64,000 nucleotides of DNA from Candidatus Thalassarchaeum sp. (GTDB lineage: Archaea > Thermoplasmatota > Poseidoniia > Poseidoniales > Thalassarchaeaceae), in the NCBI GenBank assembly GCA_022449345.1, contig JAKURL010000005.1, positions 38,570 through 102,569 on the forward strand, in the 5' to 3' direction. Shown here one piece after another: positions 45,118 through 53,643 of the stretch. The notes below the pieces were generated by a model. It did not search any database, was not told the DNA's origin, and saw only the letters and a program-made list of their open reading frames with translations. A program made the position numbers and the translations under genes. Every line of letters starts with the position of its first letter. The first letter of the stretch is position 1.

Positions 45118-45795
45118 GTGTCTGAGTTAAGCGAGGAGGAACTCGCTGAACTTCGAGAATATATTCACGAAATGGCTCGCAAAGCGGAAGATTCTGGAAC
45201 TCCACTGGCTTGGTTCGAAGAACTCTACCGTAGTTCTGAGGGCGATGACACGATGATTCCTTGGTCCGATGGAGAGCCACATCCATTCCTAGTTGAATGG
45301 AACAACCAAACCGTTTCCCACGGCCGCGCCTTAGTTGTCGGATGTGGCCTCGGTGAAGATGCTGCATACCTTGCACAAACCGGGTGGGAAGTGACGGCAT
45401 TCGACTTGTCTACAACAGCAGTCGAATGGGCATCTCGCATCCACCACGACCAAGAGATAGAGTGGAGAGTCGAGGATTTGCTTAATCTTCCCGACGAGTG
45501 GAATGGGGCTTGGGATCTTGTATTGGAGGTGCATATACTACAGGCAATCCCACTAGAAATTAGACAGGTGGCCGTGACAAAACTCGCTCCATTAGTAGCA
45601 CCAAATGGCAAGTTAGTCTGTGTGGGGAGAATCAATCTATCAGACGAAGAGCCCGATGGCCCACCTTGGCCTTTGGACCGACAATTCATCGAGAGTGTGG
45701 GATATGGACTGACCCAGACTGATTTCTTAATCCAAAACCGACCAGATGACGAACCCGAAGTTAATCGGTATCTGGCGGCTTGGGAATCAGTTTAA
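45118..45795 (+). CDS. Class I SAM methyltransferase (TPMT-like)
   Basis: A 225-residue methyltransferase starting at GTG, 9 bases after the isocitrate dehydrogenase stop, with GAGGTGGTAGA upstream. TPLAWFEELYRSSEGDD and IPWSDGEPHPFLVEW recall thiopurine S-methyltransferase-like proteins. Motif I is ALVVGCGLGEDAAYLAQ, motif II TAFDLSTTAVEWA, and VEDLLNLPDEW the adenine-binding region. Bacterial relatives act on thiols, tellurite or small molecules; the substrate is unknown. Confidence 0.84.
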   Translation: MSELSEEELAELREYIHEMARKAEDSGTPLAWFEELYRSSEGDDTMIPWSDGEPHPFLVEWNNQTVSHGRALVVGCGLGEDAAYLAQTGWEVTAFDLSTTAVEWASRIHHDQEIEWRVEDLLNLPDEWNGAWDLVLEVHILQAIPLEIRQVAVTKLAPLVAPNGKLVCVGRINLSDEEPDGPPWPLDRQFIESVGYGLTQTDFLIQNRPDDEPEVNRYLAAWESV

Positions 45796-45829
45796 TCAAC
45801 AAATCGAAGGCCTAGCCAAAACCTTCCAA

Positions 45830-48800
45830 TCAACTTCGTAAGATGTGTCTATTCAACTGCTGAGCAGTCGATATCGCATCGAATCCAAAATTGTCATGAA
45901 AGGCTCTTGAAATTAAGGTGAAGTCAGAGTCTCTTGTAGCAACCAAGACGGAGCCAACATCAGGAACGGTCGAGGCCGCGTGAACTGTTGAGTCTCGCAT
46001 AATATCAAGATCGCCAGACTCTGGGAAGATATCCTTTCCATTGATTACGCTTCTAGGTGGGGGATCGTCTCTGGCCAATTGTTTTGCTTCGGTGACCCTT
46101 TCGAAAATATCAGAGTGCCGAAGAAGGAAGGAATCTAGGTCAACGGCTCTCTTTGCATCAATGTCGACATCAGCCCTAAACTTGCCAAATGTTCGCAGGA
46201 TATACTCAACCCTTTGTTGTAGAAGCTTGGAGGTAATTGTCGACTTCCAAGCCTTGTGATCAATATACACATCTCTAAACAGAGAACGAGCAATCTTTGG
46301 AGACCGAGTGCGGTTGAGGAATTCCGCTTCCGCAGACATTGGTATGCAGAGATGAACTCGACCTTCCTCGCTACGTCTCTTCAGCATCCAGACGAAAGCC
46401 CTCTCAACAGTCCAGTCGAATGTACCGAAGTTGTCTTGGGAAATTTGACTTAACAAATCATCTTTCAGAGCATCGATTAGAATGTTGGTATCGACCAAAA
46501 CTAATGGTCTTAGTGAAAGGTGACTCAATGAGCGTCGTTGACGAATTGGTATGTCCTTGCTATGGCGGCGGAATAACGCCTTTTGCGAACGGGCCAATGT
46601 CTGAATTTGCCGAAGGTCAAAATTCTCCGATTGAATAGCCGTCTCAAACATTCGAAGTCCACGAATTGGTGAGATATCAGCGACCTCTTCCGCGATTAGT
46701 GTAATCTCTAGGACATCCTTTCTCTCATTCAATTCCATCAAGAATCTACCTTCTAACTCGCTCCTTCTACTCGGCTCCTTTCGACGCATCATCATCTGTG
46801 CTGCGAGGACTCTACCACGAAATGGGTCCTCAGGCAACCTGTGTTCGGACGCATACCTCAGAGCCCTATCAAGAACTTCCAACCTTCGCTTGATAACTTC
46901 TCTATCGGCACTCTCCGCACCACCCTCACTTGGCTCTCTATCTGCAGTGTATTCGATTATTCGTTGTGTAGCGATTTCATTACGTCCTGCAACAGCATCT
47001 GCACATACTCGAAGGTAAAGTTGGAATCTAGAAGTTACAGATGCGACCAATTCTGGATGTCTGTCAATAAGATCAACCGCTTCTTTCCAACCGCCCGCGT
47101 GGGCGAATTCAATCAGTGATTTTCGGAGTAGTAGGGATGATTGTTCGAAATCGTTTCGAATCCTCATTGCAGCATCTCGGTATGAACGAGCTGCATTTAT
47201 TCGGTCTCCCTTGGCAACCGCGATGGCCGCCCGGACAATTTGGTGATTAGACGAGCCATTGTCGTGCTGTCTGTACCACATTTCCAGTTCTGGAATCGCA
47301 GCATTGTGCTCCAGCACTAAGTCGGTCACGAATCTTATAGTCCTCAATTCTACATCTTCGGTTGAACATAGAGTTCCTAATGCTGACAAGGCTGAAACTA
47401 CTCTTTCGTCAACTCCACTTTGCAAATTCATTGTTGCTCTATTCAGTCTCAAGGCACTGATTAGTACACTGAACAGACTTCTTTCGAGGAAAGTCAAATC
47501 AGCATCTTCGACGGTTTGCTCTAATCTCTCGATGCGATTTTCTCGTACTAATCCGTCTCCATCCGCCTTCAGTGCGGCTCTAACTTCGTTGAGTGCTTCA
47601 AGTCCCTTTGAATCCAGTTTATCGTGGACTGCATCCATCACTGAGGGGTTTCCGCTGAGTAGCGCAATAAGTGATGAAGCGGCAGAGGTCATCACTTCAT
47701 CTTGGGCTGTCTCTGCAAGGGCAAGGATTGCTCTCTTTCTCATGGATTCGAGTTCTTGCATAACTGAAACTCCCTGATCTGCAGAAATGAGATGCCAGAC
47801 CAATAGTGCGCGATGAGGGAATTTCGATGCTAATTTGGAGTGAGTTAGGAACTCTCCACTCAGACCTTCTACATCTGCAGACAGGGTGTAAATGTCAAGC
47901 AATTCTTCTTCGATTCCAAGGTCTTTCTTCGAGAGTTTTTTCGCTGCTTTCTTTCGGATGTTTAGAGGGGTCAATGAGTTTCGCATCACGCTCAATGCCA
48001 AATCATCGGAAGATTTTGCAAGTCCCTTCAAGATGCATGCCTCAATGCTTGTGTCTCCAGTTTCAGCAACTAGCTTGATTGCCACACTCATCTCCTCTTC
48101 ATTGTTGATATCCAAACCCTTGAGGATTGCAAGAGTCTCAGTGCCCCTATTAGCCGAAGCAAGTCCTGCAATAGTCGCCCAGCGAAGCGAATCCGACGGC
48201 TCAACCCTAGAATTCTGGAGTATTTCAATTCCATTAAGTAGAAAATCCACATCGTAAATTTTTCCAGTTTCAAATTTTTTCCAAGCCTCCACCCGAATGG
48301 CTTTCGAAACCCCATCCCCCTCAGAATTAGAGGCGGCCTCATTCCAGTTTTCTATTGAATCGGTTCTTAACGAAAGTAGGGTAGATTGTGCCTTAATCAG
48401 GGGTTTTAGATTTTCAGAATCAATACTGTTGAATAGCGATGCAGCCTCCTTATCTCCACTTGCCGCCAATAGCATCGATTCCAACATGACGCGATCTCCC
48501 GACATGTTTCTTAGGGCGGGATTCATCCACGTTTTCCATTTCTGAGGACGTGGTTTTCCAGACCTTAAATCACGAGTTATCTTCTGTAAGGCAGAGGCTT
48601 GATGGATATCTAGTTGCAGCGTGCAGCCTTCTAGCCAATTGAGTAATGTGAGCTTGTCTTCAGGATCGAAATCCGCCCTACCTAGCCAATCTCCAGAATC
48701 CACGGTCTGTTCTGTTTCTGAGATTGGGAATCTGCCTAATTCTGCAAGTAATGGGGCCTCCCTAGCCATGCGTTCCCAAACAGGGTGTACACCTGATTCA

Positions 48801-49198
48801 CATTCCCGCCGCAGAACTAAGACATCCTCGTTCCATTCATTTTTCCATGATGCCCCCATCTTGTGTTTTTGGGCGATTAACACAGCTAGTCTGTATGCCG
48901 CAGGCTCCTTTGCACGGATTACAGATTGTGGCAATTCTAAGCGGTCCTGTAATCCGGAATGGCCACCTCTGCCTCCCCTTCTGCCAATACGTCGATTTAC
49001 TTTCACAGGCCTACCGTCTGAGGATGTAGGATCGATTGATTCTGGCGCTGCCTGATTCACTGCAAGGAAGGCCAAAGCCTTCCATTCCTTGTTGAGTAGA
49101 TTCCATGCTTTTGGTCGTTGAATCTCCGACTTTCTTCGCCCCGAATCGTCGCCTGCTTTCTGCAGTTTTTCAACGCAATCGAGAAGATAATCCTCCAA
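45830..49198 (-). CDS. 1122-residue alpha-solenoid protein with C-terminal PIN-like nuclease domain
   Basis: Residues 1-60 are basic-acidic with KPRPQKW-like clusters further on. Residues 130-860 are almost entirely helical repeats resembling TPR or HEAT (for example AAIAVAKGDRINAARSYRDAAMRI; HAGGWKEAVDLIDRHPELV). Residues 897-1120 form a PIN-like domain: LVLVDTNILIDAL (first Asp near 901), acidic AEAEFLNRT, DLDIMRDSTVHAAS with Asp, and VLVATRDSDF. These four acidic positions fit the PIN metal site. The early basic stretch RRGGRGGHSGLQ could bind RNA. Such a large solenoid-PIN fusion is not a family I know. It converges with the methyltransferase gene. Function as a ribonuclease is inferred. 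Confidence 0.7.
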   Translation of the reverse strand: MEDYLLDCVEKLQKAGDDSGRRKSEIQRPKAWNLLNKEWKALAFLAVNQAAPESIDPTSSDGRPVKVNRRIGRRGGRGGHSGLQDRLELPQSVIRAKEPAAYRLAVLIAQKHKMGASWKNEWNEDVLVLRRECESGVHPVWERMAREAPLLAELGRFPISETEQTVDSGDWLGRADFDPEDKLTLLNWLEGCTLQLDIHQASALQKITRDLRSGKPRPQKWKTWMNPALRNMSGDRVMLESMLLAASGDKEAASLFNSIDSENLKPLIKAQSTLLSLRTDSIENWNEAASNSEGDGVSKAIRVEAWKKFETGKIYDVDFLLNGIEILQNSRVEPSDSLRWATIAGLASANRGTETLAILKGLDINNEEEMSVAIKLVAETGDTSIEACILKGLAKSSDDLALSVMRNSLTPLNIRKKAAKKLSKKDLGIEEELLDIYTLSADVEGLSGEFLTHSKLASKFPHRALLVWHLISADQGVSVMQELESMRKRAILALAETAQDEVMTSAASSLIALLSGNPSVMDAVHDKLDSKGLEALNEVRAALKADGDGLVRENRIERLEQTVEDADLTFLERSLFSVLISALRLNRATMNLQSGVDERVVSALSALGTLCSTEDVELRTIRFVTDLVLEHNAAIPELEMWYRQHDNGSSNHQIVRAAIAVAKGDRINAARSYRDAAMRIRNDFEQSSLLLRKSLIEFAHAGGWKEAVDLIDRHPELVASVTSRFQLYLRVCADAVAGRNEIATQRIIEYTADREPSEGGAESADREVIKRRLEVLDRALRYASEHRLPEDPFRGRVLAAQMMMRRKEPSRRSELEGRFLMELNERKDVLEITLIAEEVADISPIRGLRMFETAIQSENFDLRQIQTLARSQKALFRRHSKDIPIRQRRSLSHLSLRPLVLVDTNILIDALKDDLLSQISQDNFGTFDWTVERAFVWMLKRRSEEGRVHLCIPMSAEAEFLNRTRSPKIARSLFRDVYIDHKAWKSTITSKLLQQRVEYILRTFGKFRADVDIDAKRAVDLDSFLLRHSDIFERVTEAKQLARDDPPPRSVINGKDIFPESGDLDIMRDSTVHAASTVPDVGSVLVATRDSDFTLISRAFHDNFGFDAISTAQQLNRHILRS

Positions 49199-49311
49199 AT
49201 TGAATCACTCCGGTGAGCACACTGCCATGTCCCTGCCTACATCAACACATCGCCTTGCTATGCAAGGCGCAAGAAGGAGAACTCAAGACCTCTAGAGCAT
49301 AGCGAAGGCAC

Positions 49312-49785
49312 GTGGGAATCACCCAAGTACTCATCCTCTTGCTGCACCCAATCGCGGCATTGCTGGTAATTCGCGAGTTCGCAAGACAACGAAATTGGCG
49401 AAAGTTGAGCATTTCCCTAAAGGGCTCAGAGAGGGCGGCCGAACTAGAAAATCACGAGGTGCAGGGAGAGCGATTATTTCGTTTGGTTCTGATTGTAATT
49501 ACAATCGCCTTTGCCGCCAAAGTAGTTCATGCTCTAATCTTAGGTGAAGAATTCGAACTCGGCTTACTTATGCCTGGTCATTTCCATGGCTGGGTTGGAT
49601 TACTCGGCCTCGTCCTGATGACTTACCTTTGGAGTTTAGGACGAAAGACAAGCGCCAACAAAAGGGCAGGAGAATCATTTGCAAAAGTCAAGCAATTGCA
49701 CGGCAGACTAAGTGATGTAATGATGGGACTGATTGTAATCCATGCTTTCCTTGGTTTCCTCTATCTGATACAATTAATCGGCTAA
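49312..49785 (+). CDS. Four-TM His-containing membrane protein (cytochrome b561 / DUF4079-like)
   Basis: A 157-residue protein starting at GTG. Four hydrophobic segments can be seen: ITQVLILLLHPIAALLVI, LFRLVLIVITIAFAAKVVHALI, GWVGLLGLVLMTYLWSL and DVMMGLIVIHAFLGFLYLI. Histidines in or next to helices (LHPIA, VVHAL, GHFHGW, IHAFL) could ligate heme, as in b561-type or DUF4079 proteins. Neither redox partners nor heme motifs of other kinds are nearby. It converges with the DHH gene, overlapping it at the stops by 4 bases. Confidence 0.55.
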   Translation: MGITQVLILLLHPIAALLVIREFARQRNWRKLSISLKGSERAAELENHEVQGERLFRLVLIVITIAFAAKVVHALILGEEFELGLLMPGHFHGWVGLLGLVLMTYLWSLGRKTSANKRAGESFAKVKQLHGRLSDVMMGLIVIHAFLGFLYLIQLIG

Positions 49786-50765
49786 CGCATAGCCCAAATT
49801 TTCAGCCATTCTCGAACGTTATTGTCTATGTCTTCAACGACAACGGTTCGTTCGACCCTTTCGCCATTTTCCAATGGCTGGATTCTGCAGCCACAGGCAT
49901 TGGCGTGTCCACCACCATCAGTGTCGAATCTTGTGGCTAGTTGAGTTAAGTCGAAGATACCACCTCGAGTATGCAAGAATGAGTTGGTGTAAAACGAGGC
50001 CGAAACAGGGTAACGGTCCTCTTCTCCAAATCCAGCACCAACATCTCCATGGATTACCATACAGGCATCGCAGGAGTCGCCGGCGAGTGCGGTTATTCGA
50101 TATCCATTGGATCTTATACCCCTGTCTTCTAATCGAACCACTGCGAGCCTGTCAATGATTTCTATTCGCTCTTCTATTATCGAATTTGCACGGTCAAGTG
50201 CCTCTCGCTTCTCGGCGACTACCGGAGCAATATTTTCCGACGAAAGAATTGCCTCAACAGAATCTCCACGACTCAAAGCCTCTAGAATTTCTAAAGAGAT
50301 TTCATCATTACCTCCAATGATGCGTCCAAGCCAAACAACGGGTTGATCCGAGAGGTATTCTTCTTTGCTAATCGAACCTCCGTCGAGCTTGTCAACCCAT
50401 TCCATTAGTTCGGCCAGATCGGTGATATCGACAACTTCGCCTACCATCTCGAATGCTATCCTAGCAGCAGATGGAGTCGATTCCCAAACCACCACCATCT
50501 CAGAACTGCCCAAAGCGTCCGGTTGAGCATTCGATTGATGGTGATCTATACTCAGTCCACATTGGGGGTGTCTTGGTAAATCACATACCGCGGTATGTCT
50601 GTCGATAACATCGTCCAACATCCCAGCGCGTAGCGCACCTGGGTGTCCGAAGACAATTTCTGAATCGGGCCACCATCTCCTCAAAATTGCCGCAGTCATC
50701 ACTCCATCGAGGTCAGAATCCGTAACAATTCGACGGATGTCAAGCGACAGTGCATGGTGGGTCAT
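49782..50765 (-). CDS. DHH family phosphoesterase
   Basis: About 327 residues. RRIVTDSDLDGVMTAAIL is the DxD motif I, TAVCDLPRHP the second acidic motif and SIDHHQSN the DHH motif, with DHHA1-like GGGHANACGC near the C-terminus, typical of the nanoRNase/RecJ-like superfamily. It could degrade short oligonucleotides or cyclic dinucleotides; the exact substrate is unknown. The ATG at 50765 (MTHHALSL) is preferred to the frame start at 50795. Confidence 0.87.
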   Translation of the reverse strand: MTHHALSLDIRRIVTDSDLDGVMTAAILRRWWPDSEIVFGHPGALRAGMLDDVIDRHTAVCDLPRHPQCGLSIDHHQSNAQPDALGSSEMVVVWESTPSAARIAFEMVGEVVDITDLAELMEWVDKLDGGSISKEEYLSDQPVVWLGRIIGGNDEISLEILEALSRGDSVEAILSSENIAPVVAEKREALDRANSIIEERIEIIDRLAVVRLEDRGIRSNGYRITALAGDSCDACMVIHGDVGAGFGEEDRYPVSASFYTNSFLHTRGGIFDLTQLATRFDTDGGGHANACGCRIQPLENGERVERTVVVEDIDNNVREWLKIWAMR

Positions 50766-50863
50766 CATGGGACTGCGCCGCCACTCACCTATCATTTGTT
50801 TGGCTTGAAATTGTTAGAACTGAAGGCCAAATTACCAAAATATCACTTGACGGGAATAGGAGA

Positions 50864-51307
50864 ATGGAGAAATGTATGATGCCTATCCCAACTGCTATGG
50901 AGACATCTTGCGGCTTCGTTCTAGTCAATTTTGACAGCGTTCTCCTATTGCAATATCCGCAAGGGCATTGGTCCTATCCAAAAGGTCATGTCGAGGCCGA
51001 TGAACACCACCACCAAACCGCTCGACGGGAATTGAAGGAAGAAACCGGAATCAGTGAAGTAGAGATTGACTCAGGATGGAGTCAAAGGACAGAATATACA
51101 TTCCAAAAGAGGGGTCGTCCTATTGAAAAGCAGGTTTTCTGGTACATCGCTTCAACCGACGAACTTGCGGTGAAATTATCTCACGAACACACCAATTACC
51201 TTTGGCTGAATTTCGACGATGCTGAACAGCAACTCACCTTTGATCAAGAGAAAAGCATCCTACGTTCAGCGAGAAAGCACATGCAGCAGATGGGCAATGT
51301 AGTCTGA
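50864..51307 (+). CDS. Nudix hydrolase (Ap4A hydrolase-like)
   Basis: About 147 residues. The Nudix box GHVEADEHHHQTARRELKEETGI (split: GHVEADE, then REL, then EETGI) is intact. QYPQGHWSYPKGHVE before it is characteristic of asymmetrical diadenosine-tetraphosphate hydrolases. The frame opens at 50750, which would overlap the divergent DHH start, so the ATG at 50864 or the one at 50876 is likelier. Confidence 0.88.
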   Translation: MEKCMMPIPTAMETSCGFVLVNFDSVLLLQYPQGHWSYPKGHVEADEHHHQTARRELKEETGISEVEIDSGWSQRTEYTFQKRGRPIEKQVFWYIASTDELAVKLSHEHTNYLWLNFDDAEQQLTFDQEKSILRSARKHMQQMGNVV

Positions 51308-51928
51308 TTACTTCTTGCGCTTGCCTATTGGAGTCCAAAGGGTTTCATCTTCACCCATCTTTGCCGTAAGCCAGCGACCGAGCACAAAACAGTGGTCAGA
51401 GAGCCTGTTGAGGTAGCTAATGACCTCAGGTCTAACATCTTCTCGAAGAGCGCAAGCCTCTCTCTCTGCCCTTCGGACAATCGTACGAGCCATGTGTAAA
51501 TTTGCCACCGCTGGGTTACCGGTTGGAAGGATGAAGGATTGTAGAGGTTCTACATCTTCTAACATCGAATCCATTTCCTCTACTAGTCGACCCCCTGCAT
51601 CTGCGCCAATAATCGACATCTGCTCTGGGACGCCGCCGGGAGGACAGGCACACTCGGCTCCGACATCGAATAATTCCTGTTGGATTCTACCGAGCATTTC
51701 GTCAGCGCTTTCGTATACTGGAATAAGTGCTGCCACCAAGCCACCGTCTGGTGCATGAGTAGACGCTCTGTCAAGCTCCATACGAACGACCCCAATTGCC
51801 GAATTTGCTTCGTCAATCGTGCCATAAATCGCAACCCTAGGGTGCTCCTTTCCAACCCGAGTCCCATCGACAAGAGAGGTTTCACCACCATCTCCTCCGC
51901 CGGTGTGAACTTTAGTTATCCGAACCAT
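51308..51928 (-). CDS. Cob(I)alamin adenosyltransferase (PduO type)
   Basis: A 206-residue ATP:cob(I)alamin adenosyltransferase. HTGGGDGGETSLVDGTRVGK and YGTIDEANSAIGVVR are the ATP-binding N-terminal signatures, and ARTIVRRAEREA and LNRLSDHCFVLGRW match the C-terminal helices of the PduO family. It attaches the adenosyl group to make coenzyme B12. In this window the obvious client is the class II ribonucleotide reductase at 39589-43239. The stop meets the stop of the Nudix gene end to end. Confidence 0.93.
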   Translation of the reverse strand: MVRITKVHTGGGDGGETSLVDGTRVGKEHPRVAIYGTIDEANSAIGVVRMELDRASTHAPDGGLVAALIPVYESADEMLGRIQQELFDVGAECACPPGGVPEQMSIIGADAGGRLVEEMDSMLEDVEPLQSFILPTGNPAVANLHMARTIVRRAEREACALREDVRPEVISYLNRLSDHCFVLGRWLTAKMGEDETLWTPIGKRKK

Positions 51929-51977
51929 GTTATCGACTCCCGAGTAGGTTCTTCGCTTTCAATCGTGCCGGAGCAAT

Positions 51978-52712
51978 TCATTCCTCTTCAACCCGCATCG
52001 GAGTCTTCAGTTTAGCCAACCCGCTCTCAATTGTTTCAATCCAAGCATTATCTACTGCACCCCATCCTCCAATCGCTTCTAATTGGGCTAGATGCTCCTT
52101 TTCCGCAGACTGATTATGTAGATGCTTGTGTATCAAAGTCAGAGCCGCATGACTCATCGCATTGAGCCATTGATCATTCATGTCCCAAGAGCGCTCGAAG
52201 TGTGAAATCGCCCCTCTTGGGCCTTTTAATAGCCCCCGACTAACCTGTCGAAGACCAGATTTTGACCAAGTAATTCCTTGCACACCAACGACGAGACCCC
52301 TGAATGAAAGGTAGATTTCTAGCATAACCACCACAGATGCCGTTACAAAAGAAATTAGCTGGTAAGTCGAATTCATGTCGCCCCATGATTCGGCCATCAG
52401 ACTGACGGTTCCTACACAGAGTAGAATTCCTCCAAAAGGCGCTACCAGAACATCTTGTTGTGTTACAACCATATGTCGAACCCCATACATGACCGCAAGT
52501 CCTCCGAAGACTGCAGCGGTTACCGTTGGCGCGATAATCGCGGTCTCCCTAGGCGCATTTCTGCTGATTAGAAAAATTAGTCCTATTGCTATACTCAGCC
52601 AGCCAAAGCGATTTCCAAATTCAGGAAATGGTTGCAGGCGAGCGTAATAGAGGGAGACCGCACCAAGCGCGAAAAATAGCACAATCCAATAATCCAATTC
52701 GGTCGTGCTCAT
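51978..52712 (-). CDS. Polytopic membrane protein of unknown function
   Basis: A 244-residue protein with about five hydrophobic segments in residues 5-140 (DYWIVLFFALGAVSLYYA; FGWLSIAIGLIFLIS; ETAIIAPTVTAAVFGGLAVMY; DVLVAPFGGILLCVGTVSLM; YQLISFVTASVVVMLEIYLSF), then a soluble helical C-terminus of about 100 residues (LIHKHLHNQSAEKEHLAQLEAIGGW). The start codon shares one base with the stop of the next gene upstream, so the two are translationally coupled. No family was recognised. Confidence 0.6.
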   Translation of the reverse strand: MSTTELDYWIVLFFALGAVSLYYARLQPFPEFGNRFGWLSIAIGLIFLISRNAPRETAIIAPTVTAAVFGGLAVMYGVRHMVVTQQDVLVAPFGGILLCVGTVSLMAESWGDMNSTYQLISFVTASVVVMLEIYLSFRGLVVGVQGITWSKSGLRQVSRGLLKGPRGAISHFERSWDMNDQWLNAMSHAALTLIHKHLHNQSAEKEHLAQLEAIGGWGAVDNAWIETIESGLAKLKTPMRVEEE

Positions 52713-53038
52713 TAGTTTTCACCTCGCGGCTCGTCGCGCCATCCTGGTTTCCAAAAATCGTCATCATCAAGCCACTTCAGCCACTCGTCATCAGTGGCTC
52801 TTAACAGGCGCAATGCACGCCTGTCCAATCCATCGAGTAGAGCGTTATCGACTTCCCCTTCAGAGTGTGCATCCGTCCATTCGATTTGCATCTGTCGAAG
52901 CAATCGCCGCCCCTCTTCTGGATTGTCGAAATTCCTTTCACAGGACTCCCTCAAGTCCTGTAACCAAACCCGTGTTCCCCGAATATGGAGGTCATCCTGC
53001 AAGGTTCTCTCCTTGCGTTTGAATGGCCACCAACCCAT
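52712..53038 (-). CDS. Small acidic/aromatic protein of unknown function
   Basis: About 108 residues from the ATG at 53038 (MGWWPFKRKER); the frame opens at 53068. It is helical with many Trp, Asp and Glu residues (DDEWLKWLDDDDFWKPGWRDE). It is coupled to the membrane-protein gene downstream, so the two products may work together. No family was recognised. Confidence 0.55.
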   Translation of the reverse strand: MGWWPFKRKERTLQDDLHIRGTRVWLQDLRESCERNFDNPEEGRRLLRQMQIEWTDAHSEGEVDNALLDGLDRRALRLLRATDDEWLKWLDDDDFWKPGWRDEPRGEN

Positions 53039-53118
53039 GATACTCAATCGCTTGGCGCAAGCCGTCACCCTTGATGCTTACGAATCAATGAAAGAATGCC
53101 GATGCCGAGACTCATCTC

Positions 53119-53553
53119 ATGGGGCGAATCGTTGTCCACCTCCATGGTAGGGCTAAGGATGCCGCATTCAGTATGGCAATATCCGATTATGCAAACCGAT
53201 TGTCGGGGAATGGAGTGTCACTTTCAGAGCATCGAAATCGTACAAATCCCGAGGCCTACCTCGCTTCGATTGTATCGAAGGCGGGTAAGAAAAATGTAAT
53301 CGTCCTTGAGGAAAGCGGCGAGAATCTTGACTCAATGGCTTACGCTGAGAAAATGAAACAATGGCGTCTTTCGAATGATGACATCCACCTAGTTGTTGGC
53401 CCACCTGGTGGTTTTGGTGAGCATAGTGAGGGGATGTCTTCTCTGTCATTAGGATTAATCACATTACCACATGAATTGGCCGCAGTGGTACTGCTTGAGC
53501 AACTATACCGCGCCTCTACAATCATCAAGGGATTACCATACCACCGAGTATGA
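53119..53553 (+). CDS. rlmH: 23S rRNA (pseudouridine1915-N3)-methyltransferase RlmH-like
   Basis: A 144-residue SPOUT-class methyltransferase. VIVLEESGENLDSMAYAEKM, LVVGPPGGFGEHSEG and the C-terminal LEQLYRASTIIKGLPYHR are RlmH hallmarks. The C-terminal YHR is essential in the known enzymes. RlmH acts on the assembled 70S ribosome in bacteria; in archaea the orthologous use is plausible. It precedes the giant surface protein and ends 22 bases before its upstream stem-loop. Confidence 0.88.
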   Translation: MGRIVVHLHGRAKDAAFSMAISDYANRLSGNGVSLSEHRNRTNPEAYLASIVSKAGKKNVIVLEESGENLDSMAYAEKMKQWRLSNDDIHLVVGPPGGFGEHSEGMSSLSLGLITLPHELAAVVLLEQLYRASTIIKGLPYHRV

Positions 53554-53574
53554 TACTCGGAGGCTTTCGTGATA

Positions 53575-53594
53575 CCCTCGCGCGCGTACGAGGG
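53575..53594 (+). promoter_or_regulatory. GC-rich stem-loop upstream of the roughly 2657-residue surface-protein gene
   Basis: CCCTCG (53575-53580) pairs with CGAGGG (53589-53594) around the loop CGCGCGTA. It lies 22 bases after the RlmH stop and about 50 bases before the giant gene's start, like the related element at 25047-25080. Confidence 0.5.
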
Positions 53595-53643
53595 GTTTCG
53601 TTGATAAGCGGGTCGAATTTGCAAGGCTACTTCGGTGGTCGGA

